From: Paraspadella gotoi
Lineage: Eukaryota > Chaetognatha
DNA length: 64,000 nucleotides
Direction of reading: 5' to 3'
NCBI GenBank assembly: GCA_051294375.1
Contig: CM119264.1
Span: forward strand, 2,957,575-3,021,574
Below, one piece after another: positions 55,391-64,000 of the stretch (positions are counted from its first letter, which is position 1; each line of letters opens with the position of its first letter). The translations under genes were made by a program, and so were the position numbers. A model generated the notes under the pieces. It saw only the letters and a program-made list of their open reading frames with translations, searched no databases and had not been told where the DNA came from.

Positions 55391-57480
55391 TCTGAAAGGT
55401 TTAGCCAGCAAGATATTTTTGAAAAAACTAAATAGTTTTAATAACTACTTTCAAAAACTATCAATCGATCTCTGCTCAGAGATAACCGGAAAATGTTCAT
55501 TTTGGATCATAGGATGATTTACGGTCACTTGTCAGGCGATCAATGACCAGATTCACATTCTCCTCTTTCAAAGATCCACAGGCGATCTCCCTTTTCCAGT
55601 CTCAATCCTTTTCTCAACCTGTATCCAACAGAGAATTTTCCTCACTTTATCTTTCCTTCTCTTTCCATTTTTTTTTCATTTTCTTTTTTTTTCTTTTTAG
55701 ATCATTTTCTTTCGCTTGATGCCTCTAGTGACCCCATTCACAATTCTCATCTTTGTGAACCTAAACTCTTTTTTTTTACTTCACCCATTTCATTCACTCT
55801 TTTATGTTTTTCTGTATAGAATATGTCCTCTCNNNNNNNNNNNNNNNNNNNNNNNNNNNNNNNNNNNNNNNNNNNNNNNNNNNNNNNNNNNNNNNNNNNN
55901 NNNNNNNNNNNNNNNNNNNNNNNNNNNNNNNNNNNNNNNNNNNNNNNNNNNNNNNNNNNNNNTTTTTTTCTCAATCTCCTCGTTCTTGTCTGCACAAAAT
56001 TCTCGTCTGCCTCCGACCCCGTATCTCCCCCCTCTCCCCAACGAAAAACCAAGATGGTGAAGCTAGAATTAAATCAGTCGCGTCATTATAAATATCGATA
56101 TAAAAATTATACAGTCATTTAATAGTAAATTAGCGATCTTGCCCCTGACACTGTTCCCGCTCCTGCTCTGCTTGGTGCTCTTCTTGGTTTTCCTCTTCCT
56201 TTGCCCTCTGCTGCTCCGGCTGCTGCAGCTGATCCTCTTCCTGCTTTTCCTCTTCCATTTTGCCTCGTTCTCATTTGAGCTCAGAAAATATGAAATTAAA
56301 ACGGTGAAACCTTTTTCTGTAACACTTTTGTCTTTCTATTCTTATTGAGTCTTGTCTTGAAGAGACGAAAAATTTTTATTTCCTCATTTACTTTTTTCTC
56401 CGTCGGGCGCAGTTTCTAAGATTCAGTAGAGGCTCCATTAGCAATTCAGAAGGAAAAGAATAAGAAAGAAGGAAAAAGAAGAAGAAAATTACAAAGGGGA
56501 AAAAATGTGGGAGGGGGGGNNNNNNNNNNNNNNNNNNNNNNNNNNNNNNNNNNNNNNNNNNNNNNNNNNNNNNNNNNNNNNNNNNNNNNNNNNNNNNNNN
56601 NNNNNNNNNNNNNNNNNNNNNNNNNNNNNNNNNNNNNNNNNNNNNNNNNNNNNNNNNNNNNNNNNNNNNNNNNNNNNNNNNNNNNNNNNNNNNNNNNNNN
56701 NCTAATCGCGCCTCTTTCTTTTTCCGCGCGGGCGAACGCGATAACGAAAAGGACGTCGCGTTGGGGGGAAGCGTGAAGAGAGAAGAGCTAGTGACAAGCA
56801 ATTAAGCAGTAAACCACTCAAAAGGGCGAACAATCAACCAATCAAAATAAAAGAGACGACGAACGAGACTGTTCTTACGACGAAAGCGAACGGTAGGAAA
56901 TGGCGGAGAGAGAAGAATAAAAGCAAGCTTTTTNNNNNNNNNNNNNNNNNNNNNNNNNNNNNNNNNNNNNNNNNNNNNNNNNNNNNNNNNNNNNNNNNNN
57001 NNNNNNNNNNNNNNNNNNNNNNNNNNNNNNNNNNNNNNNNNNNNNNNNNNNNNNNNNNNNNNNNNNNNNNNNNNNNNNNNNNNNCCAATCTTTTTCTTTT
57101 CTGAAAAGAAAGATGAGACGTTAAAGAGCAAAAGCCGATTCAGGTTTGACACGCCCACTGCAGTGAATGTCACTTGAGGCGGGNNNNNNNNNNNNNNNNN
57201 NNNNNNNNNNNNNNNNNNNNNNNNNNNNNNNNNNNNNNNNNNNNNNNNNNNNNNNNNNNNNNNNNNNNNNNNNNNNNNNNNNNNNNNNNNNNNNNNNNNN
57301 NNNNNNNNNNNNNNNNNNNNNNNNNNNNNNNNNNNNNNNNNNNNNNNNNNNNNNNNNNNNNNNNNNNNNNNNNNNNNNNNNNNNNNNNNNNNNNNNNNNN
57401 NNNNNNNNNGAGAGAGAGAGAGAGAGAGAGAGAAGACTTCAGACTGTCACAAGTTCATTTCGACTCACGTGACGCATTCA
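55391..57480. other. Gap-rich stretch, no exon assigned
   Basis: Four gaps (55833-55962, 56520-56701, 56934-57084, 57184-57409) break this region. A CpG-rich patch with CCAATC and GCGCGGGCGAACGCG at 56702-56890 looks promoter-like. A 42-codon Glu/Gln-rich minus-strand frame near 56260-56134 is short and isolated. Missing receptor exons could be hidden in the gaps. Confidence 0.5.
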
Positions 57481-57485
57481 CTCAC

Positions 57486-57870
57486 CTGTGAACGTCGAAA
57501 GAAATTCCACGAGGAAATTTTGAAGATTTTTTTTGTTTCCGTCGTCGTTGTTGTTGTTGTTGTTGTTATCGTCGACGTGACTTCCTGTGATGACGTGAAT
57601 TTCGTCTTGACGATCGACGAGACGTCGCGTGGCGAGAGAGACGCAGGCGGCGTTAAAGGTGGCGCTGGAATCGTCGTCGGCGCCGGAGTTGGTAGGTGCT
57701 GTGCCACGGTTGGAATGTGCGGTGCCAGCGTCTGTGGGTGCGGTGCGGTTCAATGACGTTGCGGCGCTAAACGTCGATGCGGCGCTAAACCGCGACGTTC
57801 TGGCGCCTTTGATGTTGTTCGCGGATGCGAAACCAAAAAATAACCAGAAAAAACCAAAGACGAGATTCAT
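57486..57870 (-). CDS. Glutamate receptor first coding exon: signal peptide and domain start
   Basis: The ATG at 57870-57868 opens MNLVFGFFWLFFGFASANN, a good signal peptide with likely cleavage after ASA. A low-complexity Ser/Thr/Ala/Asn stretch follows, then ATFNAACVSLATRR...DEIHVITGS, plausible as the first helix and strand of the amino-terminal domain, a poly-Asn run encoded by (AAC)n, and NLQNFLVEFLSTFT. The donor TTCACAG|GTGAGT leaves one base that the exon at 53275 completes. The start is preceded by a (TCATC)n tract ending CTCTTCAG, which could be a 5' leader or an acceptor for this exon. Confidence 0.75.
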
Positions 57871-57886
57871 TTTTGAGTTCTGAAGA

Positions 57887-57936
57887 GATGAGATGAGATG
57901 AGATGAGATGAGATGAGATGAGATGAGATGAGATGA
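57887..57936 (+). repeat. (GATGA)n pentamer immediately upstream of the receptor start codon
   Basis: Ten tandem GATGA units, read as (TCATC)n on the receptor strand, ending 17 bases before the ATG. It lies in the 5' leader or just before the first coding exon's acceptor. Confidence 0.9.
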
Positions 57937-57939
57937 GTT

Positions 57940-59271
57940 GACGAATCGATGAATCACGATTGAGTTCAAATCCGTTTATCAGTTGAAATCCGTTCGTCCG
58001 TCCACAAAAAAGAAAGCAAAGAAAAATTATCGGCGAATTCTTTATTTCTTTTTTTTTATTCTCTCGTCGATTTTCTATTCCCTTGATTAATTTTTTTTTC
58101 TTTTTTCTTTTCGATTCAAAAATGATTCCGATATGCAAATGAGTTTGAGGGGAAAACCCGTCGACCTCGCGTGACCTAACAGCGAGAAAATCTCACCCTC
58201 CTTTTTCTTTTCGGCCATATTATCCAAAAGCGACCCGATTTCAGTTTAAATTCATTCATTTTTAGGTTTAAAAATTAGGTTATGGGTTGGCTTTAGCGAT
58301 TAGAATTTGGGTTAGATATAAGTGTAAAATTCAACTCAGCGAATAAGGAACTTATATAGGTGACTTTATAAAAAGTTTGCCTTCTTTTCTTGGTTGGAAA
58401 AAAAAGAAGGAAGAAAAATTTTGTTTTATTTTATTCTTGATTTTTTTTGGTGTGAGATTTGGTATTAATGGGCTGAACGAAAGGGCGGAGGTGAATTAAA
58501 GGAGGAGTCGGGGGGGCGCAGGGGGGGGGAAGTCAAAGTTTGTTCGCTCAAATAAAATATTCTTTTTTTTGTCAAATATAAATTTTGATGATTTTTTAAA
58601 AATTATTACTTTGGTGACTCTGAAGAGAGATTTTCTTCTTTACTCACGATCTTAAGATGACGTCTTGGTGAGAGTTTGTGAGACCAGAGGGAATCTGGAG
58701 AGAAAAGTCACGCGGGTTTTTAAAATTTAAATTNNNNNNNNNNNNNNNNNNNNNNNNNNNNNNNNNNNNNNNNNNNNNNNNNNNNNNNNNNNNNNNNNNN
58801 NNNNNNNNNNNNNNNNNNNNNNNNNNNNNNNNNNNNNNNNNNNNNNNNNNNNNNNNNNNNNNNNNNNNNNNNNNNNNNNNNNNNNNNNNNNNNNNNNNNN
58901 NNNNNNNNNNNNNNNNNNNNNNNNNAGGAAAGACAAACATTTTTTCGACTTTAAAGGACTTTCACTCGCTCTCTATCTCACTCTCGGGCTCACAATCCTA
59001 TTTTCTTAAAATGGGATCAGATATCATTTTTCAATATCTTTGCTCACAATTATTTTAAGAAGTTAAATAGATCTTTTTTACGGATCTATTATCCTCTTTA
59101 TTTATTTATTTTTTAAGCGCCGAAATTCACTTAAATTCAATTAGTCATTTTTCTTCATTCATAACTCTCTCTTTAATTAATCTTTTAAATACATTAAATC
59201 ACGTAAATTCTCACACTAACTCACTCACTCCCTCTCGCTCTCTCTCAAACTTTCTCCCATCAACAGTGAAT

Positions 59272-59308
<37 letters not shown>

Positions 59309-60220
59309 NNNNNNNNNNNNNNNNNNNNNNNNNNNNNNNNNNNNNNNNNNNNNNNNNNNNNNNNNNNNNNNNNNNNNNNNNNNNNNNNNNNNNNNNNNNN
59401 NNNNNNNNNNNNNNNNNNNNNNNNNNNNNNNNNNNNNNNNNNNNNNNNNNNNNNNNNNNNNNNNNNNNNNNNNNNNNNNNNNNNNNNNNNNNNNNNNNNN
59501 NNNNNNNNNNNNNNNNTTTCCACACACACACAATGGCTCGAGCGTTCCGAGATAAAAAATGAGGCTTTAAAGATGAAAGAGAAATGAAATCGTATCATAA
59601 ATTTAATGTTTTTTTTTCCCGGAAACCCGTCACTCGTCCGAGGCGTAAAGTTGATCGAAGCATGATGACGAACTAGACAATTCAGCTGATCGAAATTGTT
59701 AAGCCGAATCGCCAAAAGTTTGGTGAAGCTCAGCCTAAAGAATTTAAAACGTCATATAATTCAGAGAGGAAGTCTTCCTTTTGAAAAGAACAGAACAACC
59801 AAATGATTCGAATTTGGTTGTCAATCGAAGCCATTAACGATGCCATCGACAATGGGGGTGATCAGGCAATCAGTACTTGATCCGATTGTCTCGACTTCAC
59901 CGTAAAAAAGTTTTGTGGTTTTTTAGCAGTCTACTGTGGACTGTGAACTCTACAGTGTGAATTGGTTTTGCTGTCATCTCCCATATTCCATTTACTCATA
60001 AACCAATGACAATGTTATTTATTTTCATTTATTTCATTTCATTTCATTTATTGTTAATTTATTAGTTGTACATACTAGGAAACAATACTTTGTTTACCTA
60101 ACTTATTCGTTTTCTTTTTTTTGTTTTATTTTATTTGTATTTGTGCTTCAATCTGTATCATTACTTGATATGATATGATATGAATAAAAACACCTCATTT
60201 ATATGATTCTCTTTTTTCCG
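57940..60220. other. Intergenic-like or intronic DNA between the two genes' exons
   Basis: AT-rich unique sequence with gaps at 58734-58925 and 59309-59516, a G-rich run at 58509-58530 and (CT)n at 59274-59308 leading into the second gap. No exon or RNA gene recognised. The missing IgGFc exon (between phases 1 and 0) may be in a gap. Confidence 0.5.
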
Positions 60221-60223
60221 CAG

Positions 60224-60332
60224 ACGAAGTTGGATCAAGTCGGCGACCCATTCATGCTCCTCGTTCCTCCAAGGAGCAATGGATCGATCGCTACACCTTC
60301 CGACTCCTGGTCCCGAAACCCAATGGATCATT
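60224..60332 (+). CDS. IgGFc-binding/VWA gene, exon GDPFMLLVPP...EQWIDRYTF (frameshift)
   Basis: Acceptor TTTTTTCCGCAG| and donor GGATCATT|GTGAGT. In one frame the exon begins TKLDQVGDPFMLLVPP; in the next it continues KEQWIDRYTFRLLVPKPNGS. Together these reproduce the IgGFc-binding motif GDPxxxxxPPxEQWxxxYxF, so one base is missing in the CCTCCAAGGAG stretch. The phase at the 3' end also disagrees with the next exon, suggesting a second small error. Either the assembly is wrong by one or two bases or this allele is non-functional. Confidence 0.85.
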
Positions 60333-60394
60333 GTGAGTGATGTGAAATATGTGAATCAGGAATTTGTTTTCATTTGTTTTAAAGGAAAAAAAGA

Positions 60395-60860
60395 ACAACT
60401 AGGACGACTTAGGACTTCTTAGAATATCTTATGCCATTCAAGGACATCTTATGACATTTTAGGTCGTCTTAAGACGTCCTAAGACGTGCCATCNNNNNNN
60501 NNNNNNNNNNNNNNNNNNNNNNNNNNNNNNNNNNNNNNNNNNNNNNNNNNNNNNNNNNNNNNNNNNNNNNNNNNNNNNNNNNNNNNNNNNNNNNNNNNNN
60601 NNNNNNNNNNNNNNNNNNNNNNNNNNNNNNNNNNNNNNNNNNNNNNNNNNNNNNNNNNNNNNNNNNNNNNNNNNNNNNNNNNNNNNNNNNNNNNNNNNNN
60701 NNNNNNNNNNNNNNNNNNNNNGTTTAAGGTTTCTTATGCCATCTTAGGAGATCTTGAGGCATTTTTTGTCATTTTTGGACATCTAAAAACATCTTATGCC
60801 ATCTTAAGATATCTTAAAATCTCAAATGCCATCTTAGGATGTTTCATGTCATTAACAATG
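60395..60860 (+). repeat. Degenerate TCTTATGCCATCTTAGGA array across a gap
   Basis: Irregular 14-18-base units such as CATCTTATGCCATCTTAGG on both sides of a 228-base gap (60494-60721). Confidence 0.7.
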
Positions 60861-60894
60861 GAATAAACTTTTGTAAACAGGGAATGATTCAACA

Positions 60895-61055
60895 TCTCAT
60901 CTTTGCCTCCTTCATCTCATCTTCATCTAATCTCATCTTCATCTAATCTCAACTTCATCTCATCTTCCTGTAATCTCATCTTCATCTAATCTCATCTTCC
61001 TGTAATCTCATCTTCATCTAATCTCATCTTCATCTAATCTCATCCTCATCTCATC
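60895..61055 (+). repeat. AATCTCATCTTCATCT 16-bp array before an exon
   Basis: About nine units of a pyrimidine-rich 16-mer with CTGTAATCTCATCTT variants end only 10-15 bases before an acceptor (TTTCAG|), so the array may also supply its polypyrimidine tract. Confidence 0.85.
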
Positions 61056-61066
61056 TAAACTTTCAG

Positions 61067-61208
61067 ACATTCGAGAACTTTGTTCATCTCACGACGAGGA
61101 AATCTCATCGAGATGGAATCCTGATGAACGGTGAAGAAATTCCATCGGATCAGTGGACTGAACTGGCGGGAACGGGGCTAGTGGTCACGCGGCAATATGT
61201 CAACACAA
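61067..61208 (+). CDS. IgGFc-binding/VWA gene, exon NFVHLTTR...VNGEEIP-like
   Basis: Acceptor AACTTTCAG| and donor ACACAA|GTAAGA. It reads TFENFVHLTTRKSH, then RDGILMNGEEIPSDQWTELA and GTGLVVTRQYVNT. In the IgGFc-binding domain this corresponds to the strand-rich section where a short loop (DGxxxNGxxIPxxxW) precedes the final G-x-H motif. It ends one base into a Ser codon, which the next exon completes. Confidence 0.9.
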
Positions 61209-61583
61209 GTAAGAGGGGAGACGATGGACCCGTTGGTTGCGATGTTTAATGATTGATTGATTTATTGATTGATTTTTTTTTCAGATATAACTAGATTTAT
61301 TTCCTTACTGTTTGATTTTATTATTATTTATTTATCTATTACTTTTTTTATTATTTTACCATATTGATTGAATCTATTGTTGAATGCTCCTTTCTTTGAA
61401 GTTATAGTGATTGATTATTGAATTTGTTTGACCTCCTCTCTGATTGGTCAATTAGAATAAAAGACGGAGAAGCCAAGAGAGACAAACCATTTGCATTTCC
61501 TTAGATTCTTTCAATGAATAATTGCTTTAAATCCTTTTACTGATTGATGATATCTATCACTGATTAATTTATTGATCCTTGGC

Positions 61584-61586
<3 letters not shown>

Positions 61587-61622
<36 letters not shown>
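61587..61622 (+). repeat. (GATT)n tetramer
   Basis: Nine ATTG/GATT units about 30 bases upstream of the large exon's acceptor. Confidence 0.9.
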
Positions 61623-61623
<1 letters not shown>

Positions 61624-61654
61624 CTAATGATTGAATCCATTTTCACTTCTACAG

Positions 61655-63127
61655 GTCTCCACCGCGACCACTGGTTCCTCCATTCTCGAGCCGGCGCCAC
61701 TTTCGGTCTGTCAGTCTACGGATTCAGTCGCGCCGAGTCTTACGGATTTCCGGGCGGAAGTCGATTGGCGCCGGTTTTGTTCGACGCCGCCACGACGGGG
61801 CCGCCCACCACGGCGACCACGACGCCGGAAACGACGCCTACGTGGAAGACGACGCCGTGGTCGACGCCGCTACCGCCAAACGCTACCTTACCGACGGTGA
61901 CGCTGACAAAGATCACGAACGCTGCGTCGAGTTTCGTTCCGACGACGCCGGCCAGTCCCACCGACGCCGTTTCCTTCAGCGAACGGACGACGGTGTCTGA
62001 GAAAGGCGGCGCTGCTGCGACTGAAGCGGCGACGCCGGAAGAGGACGCGACGCCGCATGGAGAGTCGAGTTCTTCGTCCTCTGAAGATTCTATTTCTGCA
62101 TCAACAAAAGAATTGAACTCTCCATCTTCGGAAAGGTCGACCACTTATGCTTCCGATGCGTTGACCTCTACAGCATCGGAAGGTCTGGGCTCAACATCAC
62201 CAGAAGGGTTGACTTCTACATCCATGACAGGCTTGACCTCTACTCAAGTGATGACCACTTCAACTTTGGAAGAAGGATCAACGTCTTCGTCCGGTCAAAC
62301 TTCGAGCGCCTCGCCATTTAGTACTCACGAATCAATTTCAGAATCTGTGTCTTTACCTTCAACTTCTTCAGACGATAAATCTGTGTCCCACGAGCGAAAC
62401 TCGGAATCGTCCGTCAACCCGACGGAGTCTTCAACGTTTTCGACGATGACGGAGACTTCTGCGGACGCCGCCGACGACTCCAGCGCCTCTACGACTACAG
62501 GAACAAAATTTGATGCCACGCCACCCGCGGATGACGCTGCCAACGACAACAGTTCTACGCCAACGACGACGCCCTTCGACGCCGTCAACTCCACCGACTC
62601 CGCCGACTCCACAAACTCTTCCACGGCGTCGCCCTTCTTCCCCACAATATCCACAACCTGCCCTCCATGCTCCTGTCCCACAACGACGACGTTCGAACCG
62701 ACTCCAACCGACCCGCCCACAACCTTCGAAGCGACCACAGCCTCCGCTACCACAGCTTCCGTCTCCACAGCTTCCGCCTCAACAGCTTCGCCCACATCGC
62801 TTCCTCCTCTCTGTTCCTTCAGCCACTCGAATCTCGACGTCCTCGTCCTCATCGACGGCTACACTTCCGCCTCCGTCTTCAACGCCTCCGTCAACTTCGT
62901 CGCCGACTTCCTCGTCAACGCCCTCGACGTCGACGCCGGCGTGACGAGGCTCGGCGTCGTCTCTCTCTTCTACGAGGCGCTGCCGGTGTCGCCGCTCGGT
63001 CTCTCGGCGTCGCGCGGATCGGTGGGCGTGGCCGAAGCGGCGCGCGCGGCAGAGTTCGAGTTTTTGCCGGAAGGACCGACTTATTTGGAGGAGGGGTTTG
63101 AAATTGTGGAGGAAGAATTTAGGGGAG
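61655..63127 (+). CDS. IgGFc-binding/VWA gene, large exon: IgGFc end, mucin region, VWA start
   Basis: A 1473-base exon, acceptor TTCTACAG| and donor GGGGAG|GTGAGA. It opens LHRDHWFLHSRAGATFGLSV and YGFSRAESYGFPGG, the hallmark H-x-x-x-x-x-x-x-(A)xFGxxxYGxxxxxSYGxPxG end of an IgGFc-binding domain. Next come about 330 residues dominated by Thr, Ser, Pro, Ala and Asp, with a tandem eight-residue repeat (EGLTSTS type, about 62150-62245) and many potential O-glycosylation sites. A CPPCSCP motif follows at about 62660, then from about 62810 LCSFSHSNLDVLVLIDGYTS starts a VWA domain. The metal-site motif DxSxS appears as DGYTS. Upstream ATGs at 61627 lie in the intron and are not starts. GC- and GACGCC-rich relative to its introns. 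Confidence 0.95.
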
Positions 63128-63129
63128 GT

Positions 63130-63387
63130 GAGATTTAAGGGATAGAGGAGGGAAGGGAGGAAGGGAGGAAAGGGGAAGGAGGGAGAAAAGGAGGGAGGAG
63201 GAAAGGGGGAGGAGGAGAGGGAGGAAGGAGAAAAGGAGGAGGAGGAAAGTAAATGAAGTTAAATGAAGAGGAAGAGATGGAGATGAGACGAAGGAAGAAA
63301 GGAGGAAGGAGAGAGAGAAAGAAAGGAGAGAGCGACGATGACCATGATGATGATGATGATGACCATGATGATGATTGTTTGATCTAA

Positions 63388-63426
<39 letters not shown>

Positions 63427-63580
63427 GCTTGGTCTAAAATTTATCTATTTCTCTCATTAATCATCACTATGAAATTGATACAACCATAACTAAGCTATCT
63501 TGCCCCTGACTTTTGGACACCCTTCCCTCCATCCCGACCCCCACTTTCCCCCCCTTCCCGACCCCCATCCTCTCCCCTTC
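63130..63580. other. Intron with GA-rich DNA and (GAT)n
   Basis: GGAGGGAAGGGAGGAAGG-type purine DNA (63140-63330) and (GAT)n at 63342-63375 and 63389-63425 fill the intron before a pyrimidine-rich acceptor. Confidence 0.85.
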
Positions 63581-63583
63581 CAG

Positions 63584-63883
63584 CGCCCTCTCGTCCCAAC
63601 GCCACCCGCTTCGTCTTTCTCTTCACCGGCCGTTGGTCCAACGTCTACGACCCGGAACCCTTTTCGCCAAGTGTGGCGTCAGCGGCGGCGGCGTTGCGGA
63701 ACGCTAGCGACGCCGCCATCTTCGTCGCGGCGTTAAAAGCCGACGCAGACGACGCCGCCGTCGCCGCGAAGGTGGAATCGATCGTCGGCGTCGGAAACGA
63801 ACGTCGCGCGTTTTACGTTAACGATACTGAAGAGTTAAAAGGGGAAGAGTTTGAGAGGAGATGGTTGACGAGCCTCTGCGGGG
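63584..63883 (+). CDS. IgGFc-binding/VWA gene, exon: rest of VWA domain
   Basis: Acceptor CCCCTTCCAG| and donor TGCGGGG|GTGAGT, 300 bases, phases matching the previous exon. It reads APSRPNATRFVFLFTGRWSN, then ALRNASDAAIFVAALKADAD, KVESIVGVGNERRAFYVNDT and WLTSLCG. The RFVFLFTG strand occupies the place of the VWA (L)xxxTDG strand with TG instead of DG; the AIFVAAL strand and the FYVND...L segment complete a typical VWA fold, and the late Cys could pair with the one before the domain. The gene continues past the window. Confidence 0.92.
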
Positions 63884-64000
63884 GTGAGTGGAGGGTGCAG
63901 GGTGGAGAGGGGTGGGTGGATGTATGGGTGGATGTTGAAGGGTAGGTTCAGAAAAGATTGTTAGTTTGTATGAATAAAAGCTTGCAAGGTCTTGATTTTA
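63884..64000 (+). other. Start of next intron
   Basis: G-rich intronic sequence (GGTGGGTGGATG) following the donor. It includes GAATAAAAGC near 63970, which resembles a poly(A) signal but would matter only if the intron were retained. Confidence 0.4.

Noticed and set aside
56134-56260. Small Glu/Gln-rich minus-strand protein of 42 codons, and a Leu-rich plus-strand frame over the same bases
   Set aside because: Short, low complexity and isolated, with an in-frame stop just upstream; no splice context that ties it to either gene.
61627-61654. ATG at 61627 as the start of a separate 503-codon protein
   Set aside because: It is intronic; the acceptor at 61654 joins in phase with the exon ending at 61208, and the conserved IgGFc sequence continues across that junction.
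62325-62852. Minus-strand frame of 175 codons opposite the mucin region
   Set aside because: A shadow of the Ser/Thr-rich coding strand, with Val/Glu/Ala low complexity and no domain.

Overview
This is an intron-rich, repeat-laden piece of an invertebrate animal genome. Exons are short, with canonical GT/AG borders and matching phases. Most of the sequence is microsatellite and minisatellite DNA: GA/CT, GAC/GTC, CAT/ATG, CTTTT, and pyrimidine-rich arrays. The two recognisable genes, an ionotropic glutamate receptor and an IgGFc-binding/mucin/VWA protein, fit a lophotrochozoan such as a mollusc best, but the phylum cannot be fixed from this sequence. There are no bacterial operons, rRNA genes, intact tRNA genes or CRISPR arrays. 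About two dozen N gaps interrupt the window; the largest are 7301-8093, 50580-50867, 55099-55359, 38939-39168, 50157-50388, 8542-8769, 53686-53913, 60494-60721 and 59309-59516.

Plus-strand gene: exons at 20127-20182, 21820-21914, 60224-60332, 61067-61208, 61655-63127 and 63584-63883 encode, in order, the C-terminal half of an IgGFc-binding domain, a long Ser/Thr/Pro mucin-like region and a von Willebrand factor A domain with a degenerate metal site. Its 5' exons lie upstream or in gaps, at least one internal exon is not seen, and it runs off the right end.

Minus-strand gene: about a dozen exons between 57870 and 30153 encode an ionotropic glutamate receptor: signal peptide and amino-terminal domain (57486-57870, 53040-53275), S1 (49910-50122, 43675-43805, 42395-42544), M1 (41857-42025), pore and M3 (41066-41247), S2 (39531-39642 in inverted orientation, 39169-39251, 37776-37931) and M4 (30153-30362). 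As assembled, the whole receptor gene sits antisense inside one very large intron of the IgGFc/VWA gene.

Layout: 1-18.7 kb is non-coding repeat DNA present as two or three near-copies. 20.1-36.7 kb holds the first IgGFc exons, the receptor's last exon and three partial copies of one segment. 36.7-58 kb is the receptor gene, including a 2.9-kb tandem duplication at 46.88-52.7 kb. 60-64 kb is the 3' part of the IgGFc/VWA gene. The duplicated segments differ by scattered one- and two-base indels, and an exon is often intact in one copy and broken in the other. That pattern looks more like unpolished long-read or haplotype duplication in the assembly than old paralogy, and it limits every copy-number statement made here.
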